Source: Streptomyces sp. SN-593
GTDB lineage: Bacteria; Actinomycetota; Actinomycetes; Streptomycetales; Streptomycetaceae
Assembly (NCBI RefSeq): GCF_016756395.1
Contig: NZ_AP018365.1
Span: 4,315,001 to 4,379,000, forward strand
Direction of reading: 5' to 3'
DNA length: 64,000 nucleotides
Shown: positions 43,840-51,341 of the stretch, piece after piece
Layout: the number at the start of each line of letters is the position of its first letter
Numbering within the stretch: the first letter of the stretch is position 1
Notes under the pieces: generated by a model
Database searches by the model: none
Seen by the model: the letters and a program-made list of their open reading frames with translations, nothing else
Told to the model about the DNA's origin: nothing
Translations under genes and position numbers: made by a program

Positions 43840-45327
43840 TCAGCGGCGGTTGCGGAGGATGTCGCCGGTGCCCGCGGGGAAGCGGGTGGCGTTGGCGGTG
43901 GCGCCGAGGGCGGGGAGCGCGAGGAGGACGAAGGCGGCGCTGTACGAGAGCGCGGGGGAGGAGTGCCCCAGCAGGTGGTGGGTGAGGGGGGTGCCGACGC
44001 GGAGGGCTACGGGGGCCGCGGCGACAGCGAGGCCGGCGGCGGTCTGCGTGGCGGTGGCGTTGAGCGTGCTGGCGTCGCGCATCCGGTCGGCCGGCACGTC
44101 GGCGAACGCGAGGGTGTTGTAGCCGGTCAGCCCGACGGAGCGGGCGGCGCCGCTGAGGGTGACGAGCACGCCGATCGTCCACAGCGGGGTGTCCGCGGTG
44201 AGGAAGGCGCAGCCGGCCATGGTGCCGGCCAGCACCACGCCCGCGGCCGCCAGCATCGCGCGGTAGCCGAAGCGCCCGAAGAGGAAGCCGGTCGCGGGCT
44301 TGATGCCGATGTTGCCGACGAAGACGAAGAGCACCAGGGCGCCCGACCGTACGGCACTCCACCCGAAGACCTCCTGGAAGAGCAGCGGCAGCAGGAACGG
44401 CACCGCGGCCACGGAGATCCAGAAGACCGAGCCGCCCGAGACGGAGCCGCGGAACGAGCGGGTGGTGAGCGTGCCGAGGTCGATCAGCGGGCGCGGGGCG
44501 CGGCGCAGGTGCCGTAGCGCGAGCGCGATCAGCAGCAGGGACGCCGCACCGAGTCCGGCGGCGCGCGGCCACGGCGCGCGGGCGTCGGAGAGCAGGTGGC
44601 CGGTGTACGTCAGCGCGCCCAGTCCGGCCGACGTCCACAGCAGCCCGATCCAGTCCAGCCCGCCCACCCCGGCGGCCGGGCCGCCCTCGATCAGCCGCCA
44701 GGCGAAGGCGAAAGCGACCAGCCCGAGCGGGATGTTGATCAGGAACAGCCAGTGCCAGTTCGCGTAGGTGGTGATCACACCGCCCAGCAGCGGGGCCGCC
44801 ACCGGCGCGATCAGCGCCGGCCAGACGATGTACGACACGATCCGCGGGATGTCGGGCTTGGCGATCCCCGACAGCGCGACGAGCCGTCCGACCGGCACCA
44901 TCATCGCGCCGCCGGCGCCCTGGAGGACGCGCAGCGCGACGAGTGCGCCGAGGCTGGTGGCGGCGGCGCAGGCGAGCGAGGCGAGGGTGAAGAGCACGAT
45001 CGCCGACAGGAGGACCCGGCGCGCCCCGAAGCGCGCCGTCAGCCAGCCGCTCAGCGGGACCAGCACCGCGAGGGTGAGGACGTAGGCCGTGACGACCAGG
45101 CCGATCGCGGTGGCGGAGACGCCGAGGGAGGCGCCGATCCGGGGCGCGGCGGTGGACACGATGGTTCCGTCGAGGTTCTCCATGAAGAGGCAGCCCGCCA
45201 CGAGCAGGCCGACGGCGCGCTGCCGGGGGCTGATCCGGTGCGTCCGCCCGTCGTCGCCCTTCCGCGGGGCGGGCAGGGGACCGGCGTCCGTGCCGGAAGG
45301 CCGGGAGGGCTGCGGTGCGTCGATCAT
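43840..45327 (-). CDS. MFS transporter, DHA2-like
   Basis: This 495-residue efflux-type transporter has about fourteen hydrophobic segments. The motif-A loop (LTARFGARR) is near residue 90, and the N-terminal FMENLDGTIVSTAAPRIG segment with the D(G/S)TIV motif is typical of drug-efflux DHA2 members. The ATG at 45327 is chosen; GTG 45351 would add eight residues but has no ribosome site. It is divergent from a LysR gene with palindromes between, so it is probably the LysR target. Confidence 0.88.
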   Translation of the reverse strand: MIDAPQPSRPSGTDAGPLPAPRKGDDGRTHRISPRQRAVGLLVAGCLFMENLDGTIVSTAAPRIGASLGVSATAIGLVVTAYVLTLAVLVPLSGWLTARFGARRVLLSAIVLFTLASLACAAATSLGALVALRVLQGAGGAMMVPVGRLVALSGIAKPDIPRIVSYIVWPALIAPVAAPLLGGVITTYANWHWLFLINIPLGLVAFAFAWRLIEGGPAAGVGGLDWIGLLWTSAGLGALTYTGHLLSDARAPWPRAAGLGAASLLLIALALRHLRRAPRPLIDLGTLTTRSFRGSVSGGSVFWISVAAVPFLLPLLFQEVFGWSAVRSGALVLFVFVGNIGIKPATGFLFGRFGYRAMLAAAGVVLAGTMAGCAFLTADTPLWTIGVLVTLSGAARSVGLTGYNTLAFADVPADRMRDASTLNATATQTAAGLAVAAAPVALRVGTPLTHHLLGHSSPALSYSAAFVLLALPALGATANATRFPAGTGDILRNRR

Positions 45328-45385
45328 GTGATCAGCGTGCGATCCGGGCACCGTTGATCACAAGGTCCTGGTGGTCATATGACCA
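45327..45385. promoter_or_regulatory. palindromic operator region between MFS and LysR genes
   Basis: TGTGATCA (45327-45334) and TGATCACA (45355-45362) form an inverted repeat with a 20-base spacer. A separate perfect 14-base palindrome TGGTCATATGACCA lies at 45372-45385, 38 bases before the LysR start. The first arm overlaps the MFS start codon. LysR regulators commonly use such paired sites. Confidence 0.6.
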
Positions 45386-45422
45386 TTGCGTGGCACGCAA
45401 CGGCCGGTGCCACACTGAGGGG

Positions 45423-46382
45423 GTGCTCCTGCCGGACATGAACCTGCTGCCCGCTCTGGACGCGCTGCTCCGCGAGGGCAGCGTCACGGGCGCCGCCACC
45501 GTGATGAACGTCTCGCCGTCGGCGATGAGCCGGACCCTGGCCCGGTTGCGCCGGGTGGTCGGCGATCCGCTCCTGGTGTCCTCGGGCCGGGGCATGACGC
45601 TGACCCCGCGGGCCCGGGAACTGCGCCCGCAGGCGGCCGCCGCCCTCGGCCAGGCGCTGGCCGCGCTGCGCCCCCCGCCGCCGGTCGATCTCGCCGACGT
45701 GCGGCGGGACTTCGTGATCCGGACGAACGACGGCGCGGCCGTGGTGTTCGGCGCCGCGCTGCTGGCCCGGGCGGCCCGCGAGGCACCGGGCGTACGGCTG
45801 CGCATCCTGCCCGAGGGCGACGAGGACCCGGCCGACCTGCGCGACCGGGTGGACCTCGACCTCGGCGCCCTGCCCGAGATCCCGCCGGACGTCCGCACCA
45901 CCCGCCTGGCCGAGCACCGGTACATGGCGGCCGTACGGTCCACCGACCGGTCCCCCGGCCGCTCCCCCGACGCCGGACCCGTTCCCGCCGCGCCGCTCAC
46001 CCCCGCGGACTTCGTCGCCCTCCCCCACGTCACCGTCTCCCGGCACGGCCGCGCCCGCAGCGTCATCGACGAGCGGCTCGCCGAACTCGGCCTGGAACGG
46101 CGGGTGCTGGCCACCGTGCCGACCTACGGCGCGGCCTGCTTCCTCGCGCTGGACACGGACGCGTACGCGATCGTGCCCTCCGGGTTCGCCGAACGCGCGG
46201 CCGGGGCCATGCGGTTGGCGGTGCGCGAGATCCCGCTGCCGCTGCCCCCGGTGTCCTTCGACATGGCGTGGCACGTGCGGCACGACGCCGACCCCGCGCA
46301 CCGCTGGCTGCGCGACACCCTGGCCGCGCTGGCCGGCGACAGGCCCGAGCCGCTCGCGGGGGAGCGGCGGGCGGCGGAGTAG
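45423..46382 (+). CDS. LysR-family transcriptional regulator
   Basis: This 319-residue activator/repressor has an N-terminal winged HTH (LLPALDALLREGSVTGAATVMNVSPSAMSRTLARLRRVVGD, about residues 8-48, partly quoted) and a periplasmic-binding-protein-like effector domain (about 80-305). The start is not certain: GTG 45423 gives the family-like VLLPDMNLLPALDALL; ATG 45438 would remove five residues. It probably controls the divergent MFS gene and itself. Confidence 0.88.
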   Translation: MLLPDMNLLPALDALLREGSVTGAATVMNVSPSAMSRTLARLRRVVGDPLLVSSGRGMTLTPRARELRPQAAAALGQALAALRPPPPVDLADVRRDFVIRTNDGAAVVFGAALLARAAREAPGVRLRILPEGDEDPADLRDRVDLDLGALPEIPPDVRTTRLAEHRYMAAVRSTDRSPGRSPDAGPVPAAPLTPADFVALPHVTVSRHGRARSVIDERLAELGLERRVLATVPTYGAACFLALDTDAYAIVPSGFAERAAGAMRLAVREIPLPLPPVSFDMAWHVRHDADPAHRWLRDTLAALAGDRPEPLAGERRAAE

Positions 46383-46393
46383 CCTCCCTTCGC

Positions 46394-47359
46394 ATGGACG
46401 CGATGACGATTCCCCAGCCAGGCGGCCCCGACGCGCTGACCTGGGCGGACGTTCCCGATCCGGTGGCCGGTGACGGCGAGGTCGTGGTCGAGGTCGCGGC
46501 CAGCGCCGTGAACCGGGCCGACCTCCTCCAGCGCCAGGGCCTGTACGACCCGCCGCCGGGCTCCGTGCCGTACCCGGGCCTGGAGTGCTCCGGCCGGATC
46601 GCGGCGGTCGGGCCGGGCGTGGCCGGCTGGGCGGTCGGCGACGAGGTGTGCGCGCTGCTCGCGGGCGGCGGCTACGCCGAGAAGGTGGCGGTCCCCGCCG
46701 GCCAACTGCTGCCTGTGCCACGGGGAATCGACCTCGTGACGGCGGCCGCGCTGCCCGAAGTCACCGCCACCGTCTGGTCGAACGTCTTCATGGTGGCCCG
46801 TCTGCGGCCGACCGAGACGCTGTTGGTGCACGGCGGGTCGAGCGGGATCGGCACCATGGCGATCCAGCTCGGGAAGGCGGTCGGCGCGCGGGTCGCGGTC
46901 ACCGCGGGCAGCCCGGAGAAGCTCGACGCCTGCCGGGAGTTGGGCGCGGACGTGCTGATCGACTACCGCGAGCAGGACTTCGTGGCCGAACTCGGCCCGG
47001 AGGGCGCGGACGTCGTCCTCGACCTGGTCGGCGCCAAGTACCTGGACCGCAACATCGACGCGCTCGCGCCGGACGGCCGCCTGGTGGTGATCGGTATGCA
47101 GGGCGGCGTGAAGGCCGAGCTGAACCTCGCCAAGCTGATGGCCAAGCGCGGCACCGTCGCCGCGACCACGCTGCGGGCCCGCCCGCCGGCCGAGAAGGCG
47201 TCGATCGTCGCGGCGGTGCGCGAGCACGTCTGGCCGTTGATCGAGGCGGGCACCGTCCGGCCGGTCGTCGACCGCGCGATGCCGCTCGTCCAGGCCGCCG
47301 AGGCGCACCGGCTGATGGAGTCCAGCACCCACATCGGCAAGATCCTGCTGACCGTCTGA
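46394..47359 (+). CDS. NADPH:quinone oxidoreductase, zinc-independent MDR family
   Basis: This 321-residue medium-chain reductase has family sequence ASAVNRADLLQRQGLYDPPPG (about 39-59, partly quoted: NRADLLQRQG) and PYPGLECSGRI, placing it with PIG3/TP53I3-type quinone reductases. The cofactor motif is VHGGSSGIGTMAIQLGKA (about 142). The catalytic-zinc ligands of alcohol dehydrogenases are missing. A TAGCCT hexamer 8 bases before ATG may be a -10 box. The final codons run into an 8-bp tandem repeat. Confidence 0.9.
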   Translation: MDAMTIPQPGGPDALTWADVPDPVAGDGEVVVEVAASAVNRADLLQRQGLYDPPPGSVPYPGLECSGRIAAVGPGVAGWAVGDEVCALLAGGGYAEKVAVPAGQLLPVPRGIDLVTAAALPEVTATVWSNVFMVARLRPTETLLVHGGSSGIGTMAIQLGKAVGARVAVTAGSPEKLDACRELGADVLIDYREQDFVAELGPEGADVVLDLVGAKYLDRNIDALAPDGRLVVIGMQGGVKAELNLAKLMAKRGTVAATTLRARPPAEKASIVAAVREHVWPLIEAGTVRPVVDRAMPLVQAAEAHRLMESSTHIGKILLTV

Positions 47360-47407
47360 CCGTCTGACCGTCTGACCGTCTGACCGTCTGACCCCTGACC
47401 GTCTGAC
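47348..47407 (+). repeat. 8-bp tandem repeat across the oxidoreductase stop codon
   Basis: CTGACCGT is repeated five times without change (47348-47387), followed by CTGACCCC, another CTGACCGT and CTGAC. The stop TGA (47357-47359) lies inside the second unit. Confidence 0.9.
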
Positions 47408-47564
47408 GCACCGCCCGACCGGGCAACCCGCCGGCCCGGGGCCCCGCCGGAGCCCCGGGTCCGACGCATCCCGGGGGCCGCGCCCGCACCCTCCGCCCGG
47501 GATGCCGGAATTGGGCCATCATGTGACGCTTGGCATACACACAGGTGGTGCGGGAGGCGCGGAC

Positions 47565-48605
47565 GTGCGGTGGGCGGCGGACAGGCGGGGCGAGGCACGG
47601 CGGACAGCCGCGAACCGGGCGGTCGCGGTCGCGGGCGGCACGGCTGCGATCGGCGGTGCCACCGGCGACAACGCCGCGATCGGTGGCGCCATGGGCGGCC
47701 ACACGGCTGCGATCGGCGCGACCGCGGGCAGAACGCTCGCCGTCACCGCGGTGCTGGCCGCCGCGCTGCTCGGCGCGGCCGCGCCGGTGGCGGCCGCCGG
47801 GAGCCCGGCAACCGCGGCGGCCCGACCGCAGCGTGCGGCCGCCCGCCCCGACACGCCGCCGCCGTCCGCGACCCCGGCGGCCCCGTCGCCCTCCGCGCCT
47901 CCAGGCGCACAACCCGGTGCGGGGCCGGACACCGGCGCGCGGCCGTCCGCCCCGGGTCCGCAGGGCCCCGTCGGACCGCTGCCTCTCCCCCTGCCCGGAG
48001 CCGGCCCCGTCCTGACGCTGCCCGGGTTCCCCCCGGACGCCCCGACCGCCGCCCCCCACCCCGCACCGCCGTCGCGGCCCGAGGCGCCGGTCGGACCGCA
48101 CGCGCCCGCCGCGCCCCCCGCGACCGCGCCCGGCCCTCCCGCCCCCTTTGCCGCGCCGTCCACCGCCCCCTCGCCCACAGCCTCGGCGCCGGGCGCCGGA
48201 GCCCCCGCCGCGCCGCGGCACCCGCGCCGCCCCGTCCGCTCCGCGCGCCCCGCCTCCCCCGCCCCCGGGGCGCCCGCCGCCGGGCGTCCGGCCGGAACCC
48301 CGGCCCGGACCCCGCACACGCCCCCGCGCCCGCCCGCGCCGCCCCGGCACGAGGGCGGCCGCACCGGCCCGGCCGCGGCGCCGCCGGGCGCGGACGACGG
48401 CGGGGGGAGCGCCGCCACGCCCCTGCCGTCGTCCATGGTGGACGTGTCGCACGCACCGGCCGGGGCCGCGCCGGAGCAGGCCGGCCAGGCGGTCCCGTTC
48501 GTGACCGCGGGGCGCCCGGTGCCGCGGGTGCTGCCGCTCGGGGCCGGGCTGGTGCTCGTCGGGCTGGGGCTGGGGTTCCTGGGGTGGCGGCTGCGCCGGC
48601 CGTGA
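47565..48605 (+). CDS. Pro/Ala-rich membrane-anchored surface protein
   Basis: This 346-residue protein has no recognised domain. It has a hydrophobic signal-like segment at about residues 58-80 (TLAVTAVLAAALLGAAAPVAAAG), a ~230-residue Pro/Ala/Gly region with 'PAPP'-type repeats, and a C-terminal membrane helix with a short basic tail (LGAGLVLVGLGLGFLGWRLRRP). That tail looks like a sortase-substrate end, but no LPXTG or LAXTG motif precedes it, so it is probably held by the membrane helix alone. GTG 47565 is chosen because GGGAGG lies 8-13 bases before it; codon bias supports coding. Confidence 0.6.
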   Translation: MRWAADRRGEARRTAANRAVAVAGGTAAIGGATGDNAAIGGAMGGHTAAIGATAGRTLAVTAVLAAALLGAAAPVAAAGSPATAAARPQRAAARPDTPPPSATPAAPSPSAPPGAQPGAGPDTGARPSAPGPQGPVGPLPLPLPGAGPVLTLPGFPPDAPTAAPHPAPPSRPEAPVGPHAPAAPPATAPGPPAPFAAPSTAPSPTASAPGAGAPAAPRHPRRPVRSARPASPAPGAPAAGRPAGTPARTPHTPPRPPAPPRHEGGRTGPAAAPPGADDGGGSAATPLPSSMVDVSHAPAGAAPEQAGQAVPFVTAGRPVPRVLPLGAGLVLVGLGLGFLGWRLRRP

Positions 48606-48683
48606 CGGGGGCGGTCGCCGTACGCCGGCCGCCGCCCCGTCCCGGGGTCGTGGCCCGCGGCTCCGCTGCGGGACAATGGCCGT

Positions 48684-49238
48684 ATGGAGATGCCGAACAA
48701 CGAACGGTCGCCGGAGAACGCGCAGAACCCGCAGGTCCTGGTCGTGGGGCCGGACGGGATGGCGCTCGGCGGCGCGCTGGGCGAGGGCGAGGAGCCCCGC
48801 GAGATCCCGGTGACGGAGATGGTCGAGCAGCCGGCCAAGGTGATGCGGATCGGCAGCATGATCAAGCAGCTCCTGGAGGAAGTGCGGGCGGCTCCTCTCG
48901 ACGAGGCCAGCCGGGTGCGGCTGAAGGAGATCCACGCCAGCTCCGTCAAGGAACTGGAGGCGGGGCTGGCCCCCGAACTGGTCGAGGAACTGGAGCGGCT
49001 GTCGCTGCCGTTCACGAACGAGAGCGTGCCCAGCGAGGCGGAGCTGCGGATCGCGCAGGCCCAGCTCGTGGGCTGGCTGGAAGGGCTCTTCCACGGCATC
49101 CAGACCGCGCTGTTCGCCCAGCAGATGGCCGCGCGCGCCCAGTTGGAGCAGATGCGGCGCGCCCTGCCGCCCGGCGCGGCCGGCCACGACGAGGAGCCCC
49201 AGGGCCCGGCGGGCCGCTCGGGCGGCCCGTACCTGTAG
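48684..49238 (+). CDS. bpa: bacterial proteasome activator Bpa (DUF2587)
   Basis: This 184-residue protein forms an ATP-independent ring cap on the actinobacterial 20S proteasome. The four-helix core is visible: EMVEQPAKVMRIGSMIKQLLEEVR (about 45-68), VRLKEIHASSVKELEAGL and the long QLVGWLEGLFHGIQTALFAQQMAARAQLEQM segment (about 130-160), followed by a disordered tail. It ends GGPYL, versus the GQYL C-terminus known for mycobacterial PafE, retaining the penultimate Tyr needed for docking. GACAAT 6 bases before ATG suggests a leaderless mRNA. Confidence 0.92.
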   Translation: MEMPNNERSPENAQNPQVLVVGPDGMALGGALGEGEEPREIPVTEMVEQPAKVMRIGSMIKQLLEEVRAAPLDEASRVRLKEIHASSVKELEAGLAPELVEELERLSLPFTNESVPSEAELRIAQAQLVGWLEGLFHGIQTALFAQQMAARAQLEQMRRALPPGAAGHDEEPQGPAGRSGGPYL

Positions 49239-49256
49239 GGCCTGTGTCCCAGGTCC

Positions 49257-49324
49257 CCCGCACGTGTGAAGGGGCCGGACCTGACGGCGTCCGCCGTCAG
49301 GTCCGGCCCCTTCACACGTGCGGG
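49257..49324. terminator. 33-bp perfect inverted repeat between bpa and a kinase gene (convergent)
   Basis: Bases 49257-49289 and 49292-49324 are exact reverse complements with a 2-base centre (TC), so the RNA can form a hairpin of about 30 bp. It starts 19 bases after the bpa stop and ends 31 bases before the stop of the opposing kinase, and is probably a bidirectional terminator. Its length and perfection are exceptional. Confidence 0.85.
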
Positions 49325-49354
49325 CGGGCGCGGCGCCGGCGCCGCCCGCCGGGG

Positions 49355-51058
49355 TCAGTCCGAGCTCTTGCCCGTCGACACCCAGATGGTGACCGGCCCG
49401 TCGGTCTTCGGGTCGTAGTCGTCGTCGGCGGACGGCGACTGGCTCGTCACCGAGCCCTTGCCCCACAACTGCTCGTTGGTGTGCTTGATGGTGTACTTCC
49501 AGCCCGCGGCGTTCATGCAGGCGACCACCGAGTCGACGTAGTCGGTGTGGAAGTCCGGCATCGTGGCGACGTCCGGCTTGTCGGGGTTGATGAAGTCGTT
49601 GTGGGCGTCGGTGCACTCGTCGGTCTCGATGGTGCGGGTCTGGTCGCCCTGGACCACGTCGTCCGTCGCGGAGGCGCTGGCGCTCGCCGAGGAGGTGGTC
49701 CGCTCGGCCGGGGTGGTCGTGTGGTCCGCGGTGGTGCCGCCGCCACTGTCGCCGCCGCCGGTCATGGCGACGACCACGCCGATGATCACCGCGATGGCGA
49801 CCACGGCCACCACCACGCCCACCACCATCGGGGTGTTCGACCTGCCGCCGCCGCGGCCGCCGTTCGGCGCGCCGATGCCGCCGCCGGGGCCGCCGGGGCC
49901 GTTCATGGGGTGCTGCTGCGGCACCGGGGCGGGGGCGAGGTTGTACGCGGGGGTGGGCGGCGGGGTCCGCGCGCCCTGCTGCGGGTAGCCGTACGCCGAC
50001 GGGGGCGGCGAGGTCGGACCGTATCCCTGCGGCTGCGGGGTCGGCGCGTAGGGCGTTCGGACCTGCGGCTGCGGGGTCCGCACCTGCCCGGGCTGGGCCG
50101 GGAAGACCGACTGGGCGACGCCCTCGCCGCGGTTGCCGCCCATCGGGTTGCCGGTGATCACCGGCATGGCGCCGCTCTGCGTGGCGGACAGCACCCGGTC
50201 GATCTCGTCGTGCATCACGTCGGCGGTCGGGAAGCGCTCGGCCGGGTTCTTGCGCAGGGCGCGCGCGATCAGCGCGTCGATGGCCGGGCCCAGCGCCTGG
50301 TTCACCGAGGAGGGGACCGGCGGGGTCTCCTGGACGTGCTGGTAGGCCATGGCCAGCGGCGAGTCCGCGTCGAACGGCAGCCGTCCGGTGAGGAGTTCGA
50401 AGAGCATGCAGCCGACCGAGTACAGGTCGGAGCGCTCGTCCACGCCGCGCCCGAGCGCCTGCTCGGGCGAGAGGTACTGCGGGGTGCCGACCACCATGCC
50501 GGTCTGCGTCATCGAGGTCACGCCGGACTGCATGGCGCGCGCGATGCCGAAGTCCATCACCTTGACCACGCCGCGCTTGGTGACCATCACGTTGCCCGGC
50601 TTGATGTCCCGGTGCACCAAGCCCATCTCGTGGCTGACCGCGAGCGCGGCCAGCACGTCGCCGGTGACCTTCAGCGCCTTGTCCGCGGGCATCGCGCCGA
50701 ACCGGGCGACGTCCGCGGCCAGCACGTCGCCGAGCGGCTGTCCCTCGACGTACTCCATCACGATGTACGGCACCACCTGGCCGTCGATCGTGTCCTCGCC
50801 GGAATCGAAGACCGAGACGATGTTGGTGTGGTTGAGTTTGGCGACGGACTGGGCCTCGCGGCGGAAGCGCTCGCGGAACGACTGCTCGGTGCCGAGGTTC
50901 GTGTGGAGGGTCTTGACGGCCACCGGCCGGTCCAGCACCGTGTCATGGGCCAGGTGCACGGAAGCCATCCCGCCCTGCCCGAGCAGATCGCGCAGTACGT
51001 ACCGTCCGCCGCCGACCGAGCGCCCCGTGAAACCGCCCTGTGTGGCGTCCCCGCTCAT
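49355..51058 (-). CDS. membrane Ser/Thr protein kinase with single C-terminal PASTA-like domain
   Basis: This 567-residue kinase has an N-terminal kinase domain (about 20-285): LGQGGMASV, Lys49, Asp151 in HRDIKPGN, Asp169 in DFG. A long Pro/Gln/Gly linker (about 300-405) leads to a membrane helix (about 412-436) and an extracellular part: a Thr/Ser-rich stretch, then ~90 residues ending WVSTGKSSD whose CMNAAGWKYTIKHTNEQ and SQSPSADDDYDP features resemble one divergent PASTA unit. Two extracellular cysteines could pair. ATG 51058 is preferred over 51076. It is divergent from another kinase gene. Confidence 0.92.
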   Translation of the reverse strand: MSGDATQGGFTGRSVGGGRYVLRDLLGQGGMASVHLAHDTVLDRPVAVKTLHTNLGTEQSFRERFRREAQSVAKLNHTNIVSVFDSGEDTIDGQVVPYIVMEYVEGQPLGDVLAADVARFGAMPADKALKVTGDVLAALAVSHEMGLVHRDIKPGNVMVTKRGVVKVMDFGIARAMQSGVTSMTQTGMVVGTPQYLSPEQALGRGVDERSDLYSVGCMLFELLTGRLPFDADSPLAMAYQHVQETPPVPSSVNQALGPAIDALIARALRKNPAERFPTADVMHDEIDRVLSATQSGAMPVITGNPMGGNRGEGVAQSVFPAQPGQVRTPQPQVRTPYAPTPQPQGYGPTSPPPSAYGYPQQGARTPPPTPAYNLAPAPVPQQHPMNGPGGPGGGIGAPNGGRGGGRSNTPMVVGVVVAVVAIAVIIGVVVAMTGGGDSGGGTTADHTTTPAERTTSSASASASATDDVVQGDQTRTIETDECTDAHNDFINPDKPDVATMPDFHTDYVDSVVACMNAAGWKYTIKHTNEQLWGKGSVTSQSPSADDDYDPKTDGPVTIWVSTGKSSD

Positions 51059-51341
51059 CAGTACCGCTACCCCCATGAAGGTGAACCGGGACAGGCCAGT
51101 CCCCGAGCTGTGCCCGCCAAGTCTCGCTTATCGCACGTGCACGTCAAGTTCGTTGACCATCTCGTCACCTGATACGCATGGTCCGCGCACAATGCGGTGA
51201 CCTCTGTACGGCAGTCGGACGGGGACCGATCGCGCAACCGAAAAGCGGTACGGTGGCGCACCAGAACAGCGACAACAGCGACGCGCGCACGACAGGCTCG
51301 CACCACATGGCTCGCACGACATGGACGGACGACGAGGACTG

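Noticed and set aside
48520..48605. sorting signal at the end of the Pro-rich protein as a sortase substrate
   Set aside because: Membrane helix and basic tail are present, but no LPXTG or LAXTG motif precedes them.
47570..51172. 1200-residue plus-strand frame
   Set aside because: It runs across the Pro-rich protein, bpa and antisense to a clear kinase gene; composition is typical of a shadow frame.
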